Notes under the pieces: generated by a model
The model's input: the letters and a program-made list of their open reading frames with translations, nothing else
Databases searched by the model: none
Told to the model about the DNA's origin: nothing
In this document: positions 1 to 7,763 of the stretch, piece after piece
How the letters are laid out: every line of letters begins with the position of its first letter
How positions within the stretch are numbered: the first letter of the stretch is position 1
Assembly: GCA_009886305.1 (NCBI GenBank)
Contig: QXZO01000209.1
Coordinates: forward strand, 1-8,733
Direction of reading: 5' to 3'
DNA from: Betaproteobacteria bacterium
GTDB lineage: Bacteria; Pseudomonadota; Gammaproteobacteria; Burkholderiales; Eutrophovitaceae
DNA: 8,733 nt
Program-made: the position numbers and the translations under genes

Positions 1-49
1 GCGAAGAACGTGCACAAAAATGAATTTTAACCCCACTGAAGCCCATTGA
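1..49 (+). other. Leader of uvrD / tail of an unseen upstream region
   Basis: This is the short sequence before uvrD. All three forward frames stop here: TGA at 21-23, TAA at 28-30 and TGA at 47-49. The upstream gene, if it runs in this direction, could therefore end at any of them, and I cannot choose. The TGA at 47-49 is in the uvrD frame and directly abuts its ATG. No convincing Shine-Dalgarno sequence or promoter is visible, and any promoter may lie outside the window. Confidence 0.4.
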
Positions 50-2245
50 ATGTCTGAAATACTGCAAGGGCTGAACCAGCCGCAACTTGACGCCACAACT
101 CACTCAACTTCCTCCGTCTTAGTTCTGGCAGGAGCTGGTTCCGGAAAAACAAGGGTACTCACAACTCGAATCGCTTGGCTCATTCAAACTGGACAAATTA
201 ATCCCTTTGAATTGATGGCAGTTACTTTTACCAACAAAGCCGCGAAAGAAATGCTACTGCGCATTACGTCAATGCTGCCGATAAACACTAGGGGTATGTG
301 GATAGGTACCTTTCACGGGCTTTGTAATCGACTGCTCAGAACACATTTTCGAGAAGCAAGCCTTCCTCAAACTTTTCAAATACTAGATTCAGCCGATCAG
401 TTGTCGCTCGTAAAACGAGTCATGAAAAGCCTATCAATTGACGAAGTCCGCTATCCGTTTAGGCAAGCACAATACTTCATTAACTCAAATAAGGAAGAGG
501 GCTTGCGGCCGAATAAAGTAGAGCCAATTGATGAATTTAGCCGAACTCTCACAGAGGTTTATCGAGAGTATGACCGCGCTTGCGCCAACGAGGGTGTCGT
601 AGATTTTTCAGAACTACTACTTCGCTCTTACGAATTACTGTTAAAGAATGAGCGACTACTTAAACATTATCAAAATCGCTTCAAACATATCCTTGTGGAT
701 GAGTTTCAAGATACGAATAAACTCCAATATGCATGGCTTAAACTCCTGGCCGATCAAGGCGCATGTGTAATGGCAGTGGGCGATGATGACCAGTCTATTT
801 ATGCTTTTCGAGGGGCGAACTCTGGGAATATGTTGAGTTTTGAAACGGATTTTTCAATTGAAAAAGTTGTAAAACTTGAGCAAAACTACCGTTCTCTTGG
901 CAATATTCTAGACGGTGCTAATGCATTAATTAAGAATAACGACGGCAGGCTTGGTAAAAATTTATGGACAGATCAAGGGGAGGGAGAGCCTATAAGGGTC
1001 TTCCGAGCTATGACTGATGGCGAAGAGGCTTCATTTATCATTGAAGAAATACAAGCGCTAAGAAATTCTGGCATCGAACTCAAAAACATGGCGCTTCTTT
1101 ATCGATCAAATGCTCAATCTCGAATATTGGAGCACGGGTTATTCAGCTCGGGAATTCCTTACAAAGTTTATGGTGGACTAAGATTCTTCGAACGACAAGA
1201 AGTAAAACATGCGCTTGCTTACCTAAGATTAATCGCCAGTCCCGACGACGATGGGGCGCTACTCAGAATTATTAATTTTCCGACGCGCGGCATTGGAAAT
1301 CGCACGATCGAAAGTATTCGCGACCTGGCCGAACGTTCTGGCACCTCGTTGTGGCAAGCCGCATGCTCGGCGCCACTATCTGGTCGCGCGACTACTGCAG
1401 TAACGGGGTTTATCAATTTAATTGAAAAACTAAAAAATGAAACCGCAGGATTCTCCCTCCCAGAGCTAATCGAGCACTCCATCGAGGGAAGCGGTCTCGC
1501 TGAACATTATCAGAAAGACCGTGACGGCCAAGATCGACTCGAAAACCTTAATGAACTTATTAATGCGGCCTCGGCTTTTATCGCTGACAGGGATAATGCG
1601 CCTAGCCTAGAGCCTCAAATAGAGGATGGCACTGAGGAAGGTTTTAACTTAACGGAAATTGACCCACTCATTGACTTTCTAGCGCACGCCTCACTTGAGG
1701 CGGGTGATAATCAAGCGCATGCTGGCGAGGACGCGCTGCAGCTAATGACCGTTCATTCAGCAAAAGGCCTAGAATTCCACAGCGTCTTTATCAGCGGTTT
1801 AGAAGAAGGGTTGTTCCCCCACGAAAACAGTATTAACGAGCATGGCGGCTTAGAGGAGGAACGAAGGCTAATGTACGTCGCCATGACACGTGCAATGCGG
1901 CGCCTCTACCTATCGCACTCACAAATGCGAATGCTTCATGGACAAACACGCTACAACATTGAATCACGATTCATTGATGAAATACCTGACAATTTACTGA
2001 AAAAAATTAATGACGCTAAATCCAGCACAACAACCGCTGGTCCCTCGGTACAAAAATCCACAATAATCAGCCAGAAAACGCAGAGAGGATTTCGTATTGG
2101 ACAACAAGTACAACATGCCAAATTTGGTGTAGGCACTGTTGTTCAAGTCGAAGGACAAGGCGCGGACTCTAGGCTTCAAGTGAATTTTAGCGAGAGTGGT
2201 CTTAAATGGCTCGCTCTAGAATATGCAAGGCTGACTCGCGTCTAA
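50..2245 (+). CDS. uvrD: DNA helicase II (UvrD), superfamily 1A 3'-5' helicase
   Basis: This is an ATP-dependent 3'-5' DNA helicase of 731 aa, close to the usual UvrD length. In nucleotide excision repair it removes the incised oligonucleotide and UvrC; in mismatch repair it unwinds the nicked strand. Visible motifs in order are: Q-motif-like LNQPQLDA (8-15), Walker A AGAGSGKT (27-34), motif Ia VTFTNKAAKEM (58-68), Walker B VDEFQDT (216-222), motif III GDDDQSIYAFRGA (244-256), motif IV EQNYRS (277-282), a 2B-domain stretch GGLRFFERQEV (375-385), motif V TVHSAKGLEF (567-576) and motif VI YVAMTRA (609-615). A polar Ser/Thr/Gln-rich linker (about 655-688) leads to a Tudor-like C-terminal domain (HAKFGVGTVV onward). 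That tail separates UvrD/PcrA from Rep. The start is fixed because an in-frame TGA lies directly before the ATG. No Shine-Dalgarno sequence is visible. It converges with thrB across a 12-base gap. Confidence 0.97.
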   Translation: MSEILQGLNQPQLDATTHSTSSVLVLAGAGSGKTRVLTTRIAWLIQTGQINPFELMAVTFTNKAAKEMLLRITSMLPINTRGMWIGTFHGLCNRLLRTHFREASLPQTFQILDSADQLSLVKRVMKSLSIDEVRYPFRQAQYFINSNKEEGLRPNKVEPIDEFSRTLTEVYREYDRACANEGVVDFSELLLRSYELLLKNERLLKHYQNRFKHILVDEFQDTNKLQYAWLKLLADQGACVMAVGDDDQSIYAFRGANSGNMLSFETDFSIEKVVKLEQNYRSLGNILDGANALIKNNDGRLGKNLWTDQGEGEPIRVFRAMTDGEEASFIIEEIQALRNSGIELKNMALLYRSNAQSRILEHGLFSSGIPYKVYGGLRFFERQEVKHALAYLRLIASPDDDGALLRIINFPTRGIGNRTIESIRDLAERSGTSLWQAACSAPLSGRATTAVTGFINLIEKLKNETAGFSLPELIEHSIEGSGLAEHYQKDRDGQDRLENLNELINAASAFIADRDNAPSLEPQIEDGTEEGFNLTEIDPLIDFLAHASLEAGDNQAHAGEDALQLMTVHSAKGLEFHSVFISGLEEGLFPHENSINEHGGLEEERRLMYVAMTRAMRRLYLSHSQMRMLHGQTRYNIESRFIDEIPDNLLKKINDAKSSTTTAGPSVQKSTIISQKTQRGFRIGQQVQHAKFGVGTVVQVEGQGADSRLQVNFSESGLKWLALEYARLTRV

Positions 2246-2257
2246 AAAATAATTTTC

Positions 2258-3202
2258 TTATTCAGGAAAGCTTTGTAATTGAGCTCTATGATTTTGTAAA
2301 ATTTGCTTGAATAGATTCGGGTCATGGGCATGCGTCAATTCGCCAGTCCGAGGTAAGTACAAGTCATAGAGACGCGACACCCAAAACCTCAAAGCGCCTG
2401 CTCGCAACATTATTGGCCAAACTTTTTTCTCCATAGGAGTGAACTGCCGGATACTGTTGTAACCTCTCAACAGAGATTGTAATTTATTGTTATCAAGAGA
2501 GCCGTCGACCCGAATACACCAGTCGTTAGCGGTTATCGCGACGTCATAAACCCAAGCGTCTATGCAAGCAAAATATAGGTCAATAAATCCACCAACCCGA
2601 GACCCGTCAAATAACACATTATCTCGAAATAAATCTGCGTGAATTGCCCCACGGGGGATCGCGTCGCTAACAAATTCGGCTTGGTAAGTTATCTCTGTTC
2701 GAAGTAAATAAGCATCTCGCTCGTCTAAAAACTCATAGATATCCTCTGCCGCCTCGGACCACCAGGCGCCGCCTCTCAAGTTTTCTAGATACCCCTCAAA
2801 AGACTGGCCCGCCAAATGCAAGTGTGCAAGTTGCTCGCCAACCAAATATACCTGATCACTGGTGGGTGCTGTGGTCGGAGATCCCGGTATGCAACTAACA
2901 ATTGCAGCAGGCTTACCGTTGAGCTCTCCTAAAAATTGATTATCTAATTTTTTAATTGGTGTAGGAACGGGGACGCCATGACTACTGAGATGTGCCATTA
3001 AATTTAAATAAAAAGGCAGCTCTGTAGCGGTTAACTTTTCAAACAGAGTGAGTACGAAAACACCATGGTCGGTGTCCAAAAAGAAATTTGTATTTTCTAT
3101 GCCCGATTCGATTCCGCGCAAGTTAACGACTTTACCAATCGAGTAACACTGCTTCACCCACTGCGAGGCTTCATCTAAACTGACTTTTGTAAAAACTGAC
3201 AT
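2258..3202 (-). CDS. thrB: Homoserine kinase, APH-fold (ThrB type II)
   Basis: This enzyme phosphorylates L-homoserine with ATP to O-phosphohomoserine, the step before threonine synthase, in the cytoplasm. At 314 aa it is the usual length for the aminoglycoside-phosphotransferase-like ThrB found in Pseudomonas and betaproteobacteria; E. coli ThrB is an unrelated GHMP kinase. Diagnostic stretches are GIESGIENTNFF (30-41) and VLTLFEK (50-56) in the N-lobe. The catalytic Brenner-type motif is HADLFRDN (H188, D190, N195), followed by the metal-binding acidic segment GFIDLYFAC (D208) and a conserved DVAITANDWC (220-229). The related fructosamine, choline and aminoglycoside kinases lack the IENTNFF signature, so the call is firm. 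The ATG is fixed by an in-frame TAA two codons upstream. I see no Shine-Dalgarno sequence. It is transcribed away from polA and into the uvrD 3' end, and stands alone rather than with other threonine genes. Confidence 0.95.
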   Translation of the reverse strand: MSVFTKVSLDEASQWVKQCYSIGKVVNLRGIESGIENTNFFLDTDHGVFVLTLFEKLTATELPFYLNLMAHLSSHGVPVPTPIKKLDNQFLGELNGKPAAIVSCIPGSPTTAPTSDQVYLVGEQLAHLHLAGQSFEGYLENLRGGAWWSEAAEDIYEFLDERDAYLLRTEITYQAEFVSDAIPRGAIHADLFRDNVLFDGSRVGGFIDLYFACIDAWVYDVAITANDWCIRVDGSLDNNKLQSLLRGYNSIRQFTPMEKKVWPIMLRAGALRFWVSRLYDLYLPRTGELTHAHDPNLFKQILQNHRAQLQSFPE

Positions 3203-3326
3203 GATTTACAGCATCACTATATCGATAAGAATGTTGCTCAAGACCGCTATATTACCGAAATTATGGATTGCGCAAGTCTGACATAATGTAGACGAGTGTA
3301 ATCACGCATGTTAACGAAATCATTTC
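3203..3326. promoter_or_regulatory. Divergent thrB-polA intergenic region
   Basis: This 124-base AT-rich spacer must hold the promoters for both thrB (leftward) and polA (rightward). The polA side has a recognisable extended -10 element, listed separately. For thrB only weak candidates exist. One is TTGCGC (3275-3270 on the minus strand) with an 18-base spacer to TATAGC (3251-3246). The other is TTGAGC (3241-3236) with a poor 14-base spacer to TATAGT (3221-3216). An 8-base palindrome TTGCGCAA lies at 3268-3275. I see no tRNA, small RNA hairpin or riboswitch. Confidence 0.5.
3279..3287 (+). promoter_or_regulatory. Candidate extended -10 promoter for polA
   Basis: The bases TGACATAAT match the extended -10 consensus TGnTATAAT at every fixed position but one (C for the first T). 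No good -35 hexamer sits 16-18 bases upstream, which is tolerated by extended -10 promoters. Transcription would begin near 3294, giving an untranslated leader of about 33 bases before the polA ATG. This is consensus matching by eye and not a measured start. Confidence 0.4.
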
Positions 3327-6029
3327 ATGAAAAAACTACTATTAATAGACGGCTCCTCCTACCTTTATCGCGCCTTTCATGCGATGCCTGATTTTCGTAA
3401 TAAAGCAGACGAGCCTACTGGCGCTATATACGGCGTCATCAATATGCTTAAACGCGCAAGGTATGACATTAAACCGGACTACGTCGCCTGTATCTTCGAC
3501 GCTAAGGGGAAAACATTCCGTGATGACATTTATCCGGAATATAAAGCCAATAGACCAAGCATGCCAGACGATTTACGAGCTCAAATCGACTCGTTACACA
3601 AATGTATCAAAGCTTTAGGTATTCCGCTTATGGTGATCCCTGAAGTGGAAGCGGATGACGTTATTGCTACTCTGACTTCAAAAGGACTTGAGGCAGGGCT
3701 CGAAATAGTAATTTCAACTGGTGACAAAGATATTGCCCAGCTAATTAAACCAAATGTAACAATCATTAATACCATGACTGGGGAAGTTCTCGATAAAGAG
3801 GGAGTTAAAATAAAGTTTGGCGTCTACCCAGACAGAATGATTGATTATCAAAGTCTAGTCGGCGACTCGGTAGATAACGTCCCAGGGGTAGATAAAGTAG
3901 GCCCCAAGACTGCCGTTAAATGGCTTAACGAATTTGGTAATCTTGAGTCGATCATTGCACACGCAGATGAGATTAAGGGCAAAGTCGGGGAAAATTTAAG
4001 GCAATCTATAGAATGGCTACCAACAACACGAGAACTTGTAACGTTAAAGGATGATGTTGAACTCACCTTCAATATGGAAGATTTATCATATCGTCCTGAG
4101 GACAAAAATGCCCTCGCAAGCCTGTTTGACAAATTAAACTTTAAAACTTGGCTTTCTGAACTCCACAAAGAGAAAAAAGAAGGGATTGAGGTTCAAGTAG
4201 AGTCAATTCCTAAAAAAAGCATCCCTAGAGAATATAAACTCATTACTTCGGTTAACGCTTTAGATGAGTGTATTAAAAAAATAAGTACCGCCAGTCTCAC
4301 CGCGATCGACACCGAAACAACAGGTCTTGACTCAATGCAAGCCAAGTTAGTGGGTATTTCGCTCGCGACAGAACCAGGTCAAGCAAGCTACATTCCTGTC
4401 GGACACAATTATGTTGATTGCCCAGAACAGCTTGACATCAACTTGGTCTTGGAAAAACTAAAGCGTTGGTTGGAAGCTCCTGATCACAAAAAAGTAGGAC
4501 AAAACTTAAAATTTGATTTGCATATCTTTAACAATCATGGCGTTCGTATGCGCGGAGTTGAGCATGACACACTCTTACAATCCTACGTGTTGGAGAGCCA
4601 TCGAAAGCATGACATGGATAGTCTCGCACTGAGACATCTGGGGATCAAGACAACAAGTTACGACGAAATAACTGGTAAGGGGGTTAACAGAATACCCTTC
4701 TCCATGGTCGACTTAAATGTCGCTCGGGACTATGCGGCTGAGGACGCAGATATCACCTTACGACTTCATCAACACCTGTGGCCGTTACTAGAGAAGGAGG
4801 CGAAACTTACCTACATTTATCGTGATATTGAGATTCCCGCTATGCAGATTCTGTTCGAAATAGAACGTTTCGGGGTTCTTGTGGATGCAGATTCACTGGA
4901 TAAGCAAACGATAAATTTGAGCGACAGAATACAAATTATTGAGAAAGAAGCATTTGAAGAGGCCGGTTCGAATTTCAATCTGAGTTCTCCCAAACAATTA
5001 CAAGAAATTTTATTTAATCAAAAACAGTTACCGATCCTCAAGAAAACACCCGGGGGGAAACCATCGACAAATGAAGAGGTGCTGCAACAACTTGCTTTAG
5101 ATCACCCTTTGCCTGCATTGATATTAAGTCATCGAACCTTATCAAAACTCAAAACCACCTACACCGAAAAGCTTCCTCGGATGATTGATAGACACACTGG
5201 TCGAATTCATACTAATTATGCGCAAGCTGTTGCTAACACTGGACGGCTTGCGAGTAATGAACCGAATCTACAAAACATTCCTATCCGGACTGAAGAGGGT
5301 CGGCGCGTAAGAGAGGCATTTATCGCGCCTGCGAGATCAACCATTGTTTCCGCAGACTATTCACAGATTGAGTTACGGATTATGGCGCACCTATCCGAAG
5401 ATGCGAGCCTAATCGAAGCTTTCCAAAACGGAGAAGATGTCCATCGACAAACAGCGAGTGAGCTGTTCAATCTAACTCCGATTGAAGTCTCTACCGAACA
5501 AAGACGTTACGCGAAAGTAATTAACTTTGGCTTGATCTACGGTATGTCAGCATTCGGACTTGCCAAGCAACTCGGCGTTGAACGCTCAGCCGCACAGCAG
5601 TATATCGACCGTTACTTTTCTCGCTACCCAGGTGTTGCAAATTATATGGATCGATCTAAGAATCAAGCGAAAGAGCTCGGCTATGTCGAAACAGTTTTTG
5701 GTCGACGATTAACGCTTCCAGAAATACATGCATCTAATCATCAGCTACGACAGGCAGCCGAACGTGCGGCTATCAATGCGCCCATGCAGGGTACGGCGGC
5801 CGATTTAATTAAAATCGCGATGATCGCTGTCAACTGCTGGCTGCGTGAAGAAGGATTGAAAACCAACATCATTATGCAAGTCCATGATGAGCTCATACTA
5901 GAAACACCAGAGGAAGAGTTAGAATTAATTCTTACAGAAGTACCTCAACGCATGGCGGCAATCGCAAAGCTTAACGTGCCGCTAGTCGCTGACATAGGCT
6001 CTGGTATTAATTGGGATCAAGCTCATTAA
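3327..6029 (+). CDS. polA: DNA polymerase I with 5' nuclease and proofreading domains
   Basis: Pol I fills repair gaps and removes Okazaki RNA primers. At 900 aa it is slightly shorter than E. coli Pol I (928). All three domains look complete. The 5' nuclease (about 1-290) has acidic metal ligands D8, D58, D110/D111, D133, D135, D180 and D183, with a helix-hairpin-helix near VPGVDKVGPKTA. The 3'-5' exonuclease (about 300-490) has DTE (D328, E330), NLKFD (D397) and YAAED (Y469, D473), so proofreading should be active. The polymerase (about 500-900) has motif A DYSQIE (D677, E682), motif B with K730, F734 and Y738, and motif C HDE (H853, D854). The polymerase catalytic residues run 28 positions below E. 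coli numbering (705, 758, 762, 882), so the length difference lies before that domain. The ATG is fixed by an in-frame TAA at 3312-3314. No Shine-Dalgarno sequence is visible. No hairpin terminator follows, so read-through into the next gene is possible. Confidence 0.98.
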   Translation: MKKLLLIDGSSYLYRAFHAMPDFRNKADEPTGAIYGVINMLKRARYDIKPDYVACIFDAKGKTFRDDIYPEYKANRPSMPDDLRAQIDSLHKCIKALGIPLMVIPEVEADDVIATLTSKGLEAGLEIVISTGDKDIAQLIKPNVTIINTMTGEVLDKEGVKIKFGVYPDRMIDYQSLVGDSVDNVPGVDKVGPKTAVKWLNEFGNLESIIAHADEIKGKVGENLRQSIEWLPTTRELVTLKDDVELTFNMEDLSYRPEDKNALASLFDKLNFKTWLSELHKEKKEGIEVQVESIPKKSIPREYKLITSVNALDECIKKISTASLTAIDTETTGLDSMQAKLVGISLATEPGQASYIPVGHNYVDCPEQLDINLVLEKLKRWLEAPDHKKVGQNLKFDLHIFNNHGVRMRGVEHDTLLQSYVLESHRKHDMDSLALRHLGIKTTSYDEITGKGVNRIPFSMVDLNVARDYAAEDADITLRLHQHLWPLLEKEAKLTYIYRDIEIPAMQILFEIERFGVLVDADSLDKQTINLSDRIQIIEKEAFEEAGSNFNLSSPKQLQEILFNQKQLPILKKTPGGKPSTNEEVLQQLALDHPLPALILSHRTLSKLKTTYTEKLPRMIDRHTGRIHTNYAQAVANTGRLASNEPNLQNIPIRTEEGRRVREAFIAPARSTIVSADYSQIELRIMAHLSEDASLIEAFQNGEDVHRQTASELFNLTPIEVSTEQRRYAKVINFGLIYGMSAFGLAKQLGVERSAAQQYIDRYFSRYPGVANYMDRSKNQAKELGYVETVFGRRLTLPEIHASNHQLRQAAERAAINAPMQGTAADLIKIAMIAVNCWLREEGLKTNIIMQVHDELILETPEEELELILTEVPQRMAAIAKLNVPLVADIGSGINWDQAH

Positions 6030-6039
6030 AAGTTTTAAT
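6011..6039 (+). promoter_or_regulatory. Candidate sigma-70 promoter for the hydrolase pair
   Basis: TTGGGA (6011-6016) matches the -35 consensus at four of six bases and TTTAAT (6034-6039) matches the -10 at five of six. The spacer is exactly 17 bases. The -35 lies within the last codons of polA and the -10 just after its stop, so transcription would begin near 6046 and give a leader of about 43 bases. It would let the amidohydrolase-MBL pair be expressed independently of polA. The evidence is consensus matching only. Confidence 0.35.
6025..6039. repeat. Perfect 15-base AT-rich palindrome across the polA stop codon
   Basis: The sequence ATTAAAA-G-TTTTAAT is a perfect inverted repeat with 7-base arms around one G. 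It contains the polA TAA stop codon and overlaps the candidate -10 element of the downstream pair. With no GC pairs in the arms it would be a poor terminator hairpin. A protein-binding operator or chance in AT-rich DNA are both possible. Confidence 0.55.
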
Positions 6040-6088
6040 TCGTCAAAAAAGATAAGGTTTAGTTATTGCCAACCGCGAGGTACTGAAC

Positions 6089-6994
6089 ATGACGAATGAA
6101 ACAGGCCTTTGCCTACCACCCCTCGACCAGGTTGACACGCCTATATTTAAGGTCCCCTCTGAGGCGTGCGATTGTCATGCACACGTCTTCGGACCAAGAA
6201 AAAAATTTCCATTCATTCTTGATCGATCCTATACACCACCTGAAGCCTCACTTAATGCATACCAGAACATGCATCGAAAATTAGGCATCACACGGGCTGT
6301 CATCGTACAGCCATCCATTTATGGTAACGATAACAAAGCGACCCTTGACGCAATCAAACAGTATGGCGACGAAAACGCGCGTGGTGTTGCAGTAGTGACC
6401 AACAACGTCTCTGAGGCAGAGCTTGAGATGTTGCACACCGGTGGGATCAGGGGAGTACGCTTTAATCTATTATTTAAAGGAGGGGTGCAGTTAAAAGACC
6501 TAGAATACATCGCATCAAAAATCGCCATATTTAACTGGCACATTCAACTACTTATTGACGTCTCGGAACTCCAATCAATTGCTGACAGACTGCGACGGCT
6601 ACCCAACGAGATCGTTTTTGATCATATGGGACACATGCCCACTAATCGTGGTGTTAATGACGTTGGTTTTCAAACATTAATCAATTTAATCGAAGAGGGT
6701 CATGCCTGGGCGAAACTATCAGGCAGCTATCGTACATCAACAGCGAGCCCCTCATACAAAGAGGCAGAAGTCTTTGCCCATGCACTCATTTCAGCATCAA
6801 ACAAACGTATGGTTTGGGGCAGTGACTGGCCGCACCCGGGTTTATATGACAACATGCCTAATGACGGTGCATTGCTAAACGCTCTCAACGACTATTGCCC
6901 ATCAGATACATTGAAAAAAGCGATATTGGTTGATAACCCGGCGCAACTCTACGGTTTTAATGCGCCACTCGAGGGACGAGAACATGGCAAATGA
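6089..6994 (+). CDS. Amidohydrolase-2 family metal-dependent hydrolase (LigI-like)
   Basis: This 301-aa TIM-barrel hydrolase belongs to the amidohydrolase family 2 group that includes 2-pyrone-4,6-dicarboxylate lactonase (LigI). The N-terminal metal or active-site pair is in DCHAHVFGP (H30, H32). Then come VIVQPSIYGNDN (71-82), the barrel strand GVRFN (R124), VFDHMGH (H179), the catalytic WGSDWPHP (D246) and the usual C-terminal NPAQLYGF. The layout matches LigI closely, but K130 stands where I recall an arginine contacting the dicarboxylate, so the substrate is left open. It may be a lactone or cyclic compound from aromatic breakdown. No signal peptide is seen, so it should be cytoplasmic. 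A Shine-Dalgarno GAGG (6077-6080) sits 8 bases before the ATG. Its last 11 bases overlap the next gene, indicating one operon and translational coupling. Confidence 0.85.
   Translation: MTNETGLCLPPLDQVDTPIFKVPSEACDCHAHVFGPRKKFPFILDRSYTPPEASLNAYQNMHRKLGITRAVIVQPSIYGNDNKATLDAIKQYGDENARGVAVVTNNVSEAELEMLHTGGIRGVRFNLLFKGGVQLKDLEYIASKIAIFNWHIQLLIDVSELQSIADRLRRLPNEIVFDHMGHMPTNRGVNDVGFQTLINLIEEGHAWAKLSGSYRTSTASPSYKEAEVFAHALISASNKRMVWGSDWPHPGLYDNMPNDGALLNALNDYCPSDTLKKAILVDNPAQLYGFNAPLEGREHGK
6971..6974 (+). promoter_or_regulatory. Ribosome binding site that sets the MBL start
   Basis: GAGG, within the purine-rich run GAGGGACGAG, ends 9 bases before the ATG at 6984 and lies inside the end of the amidohydrolase gene. 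An earlier in-frame ATG at 6930 has no such site, and its extra 18 residues are out-of-frame translation of amidohydrolase codons. The 6984 start is therefore preferred. Confidence 0.75.
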
Positions 6995-7763
6995 AAATCA
7001 ACGATCTTTTCTCAAGGGTGCCTATCACATCGATATCATTGTTCATGGTTTTCCGGGAAAAAGTGTCTGTCATGGGCCCCTTGGCTTTAGTACCATTGCA
7101 CTCGTCCGACATCGCAGCTTCACCGCTCTCGTCGATGTGGGTGGGTTTGGTCAACGAGTAATACTGAATCAACGACTAAGAGAACTTGGAGTAAGTCCCG
7201 ATGAAATCACAGACGTTTTATTAACCCATTCTCATTTCGACCATGCCATCAACTGGGTGAATTTCCCGAATGCAAATATTTACATCTCCAGAGAAGAAAT
7301 GGTTTGGGCGTTAGAACAACCAGCTGGAGAAACATATGTTCCCGAATTGTATATGGAGGCACTTGAGGAATACCATAAACTCGTGCTGATAGAACATGAT
7401 GATGAAGTTTTGCCTGGCATCAAGTCTCTAATTTGTCCCGGACACACACCAGGCAGTACAGTTTACGTTCTCGATACTGGAAATTGCGATATCGTCTTTA
7501 CAGGGGACGCCTGTAAAAACCGAGCAGAATTAGTTTCTCGGATGGCAGATATGACGTATGACGCACACATCACGAAAAAATCAATTAACGATATTTGGGG
7601 TGCCTGGTCTCGTCGCGACAACGGTATATTGATTCCCGGTCACGACCTACCCATGGTGCTAAACAATGATTCCATTCAATACATCGGTAAACACGAAGCT
7701 ACGATCAAGGCCTGGCTTGATGACACGCTAAATAAGACAACACTGGTATCTTTAACCCCGTGA
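6984..7763 (+). CDS. Metallo-beta-lactamase-fold hydrolase
   Basis: This is a 259-aa hydrolase of the metallo-beta-lactamase superfamily with a full dinuclear metal site: HSHFDH (H82, H84, D86, H87), H154 in PGHTPGS, D175 in FTGDA and H220 in the final IPGHD. The fold supports lactonase, thioesterase, glyoxalase II or related activities, and the sequence does not decide among them. Quorum-quenching AHL lactonases of the AiiA type share these ligands, but have a tyrosine three residues after the bridging Asp; here that position is a lysine (D-A-C-K), so I do not call it one. No signal peptide is evident. Its start overlaps the amidohydrolase stop (ATG at 6984, TGA at 6992-6994), so the two are probably made together and serve the same pathway. 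It ends two bases from the convergent dioxygenase gene with no visible terminator. Confidence 0.88.
   Translation: MANENQRSFLKGAYHIDIIVHGFPGKSVCHGPLGFSTIALVRHRSFTALVDVGGFGQRVILNQRLRELGVSPDEITDVLLTHSHFDHAINWVNFPNANIYISREEMVWALEQPAGETYVPELYMEALEEYHKLVLIEHDDEVLPGIKSLICPGHTPGSTVYVLDTGNCDIVFTGDACKNRAELVSRMADMTYDAHITKKSINDIWGAWSRRDNGILIPGHDLPMVLNNDSIQYIGKHEATIKAWLDDTLNKTTLVSLTP

Noticed and set aside
1219..1482. Open frame of 87 codons antisense to uvrD
   Set aside because: It is fully inside uvrD, with no domain and no start signal. It is explained as a shadow of the helicase codons.
3308..3391. 27-codon upstream ORF overlapping the polA start in another frame
   Set aside because: An ATG at 3308 opens a short frame that runs past the polA ATG, but it has no Shine-Dalgarno sequence and its peptide is unremarkable. 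Translational control by it is possible but unsupported.
3848..4168. Open frame of 106 codons antisense to polA
   Set aside because: It lies wholly within the 5' nuclease coding region of polA, gives a Ser-rich protein with no recognisable motif, and has no visible ribosome site. It is a shadow frame.
6030..6088. Terminator after polA
   Set aside because: No GC-containing stem followed by T residues is present. The only inverted repeat is pure A/T apart from its central G and would not form a stable hairpin.
6930..6983. N-terminal extension of the MBL protein from an ATG at 6930
   Set aside because: The extra 18 residues come from out-of-frame amidohydrolase codons. A good ribosome site precedes the ATG at 6984 instead.
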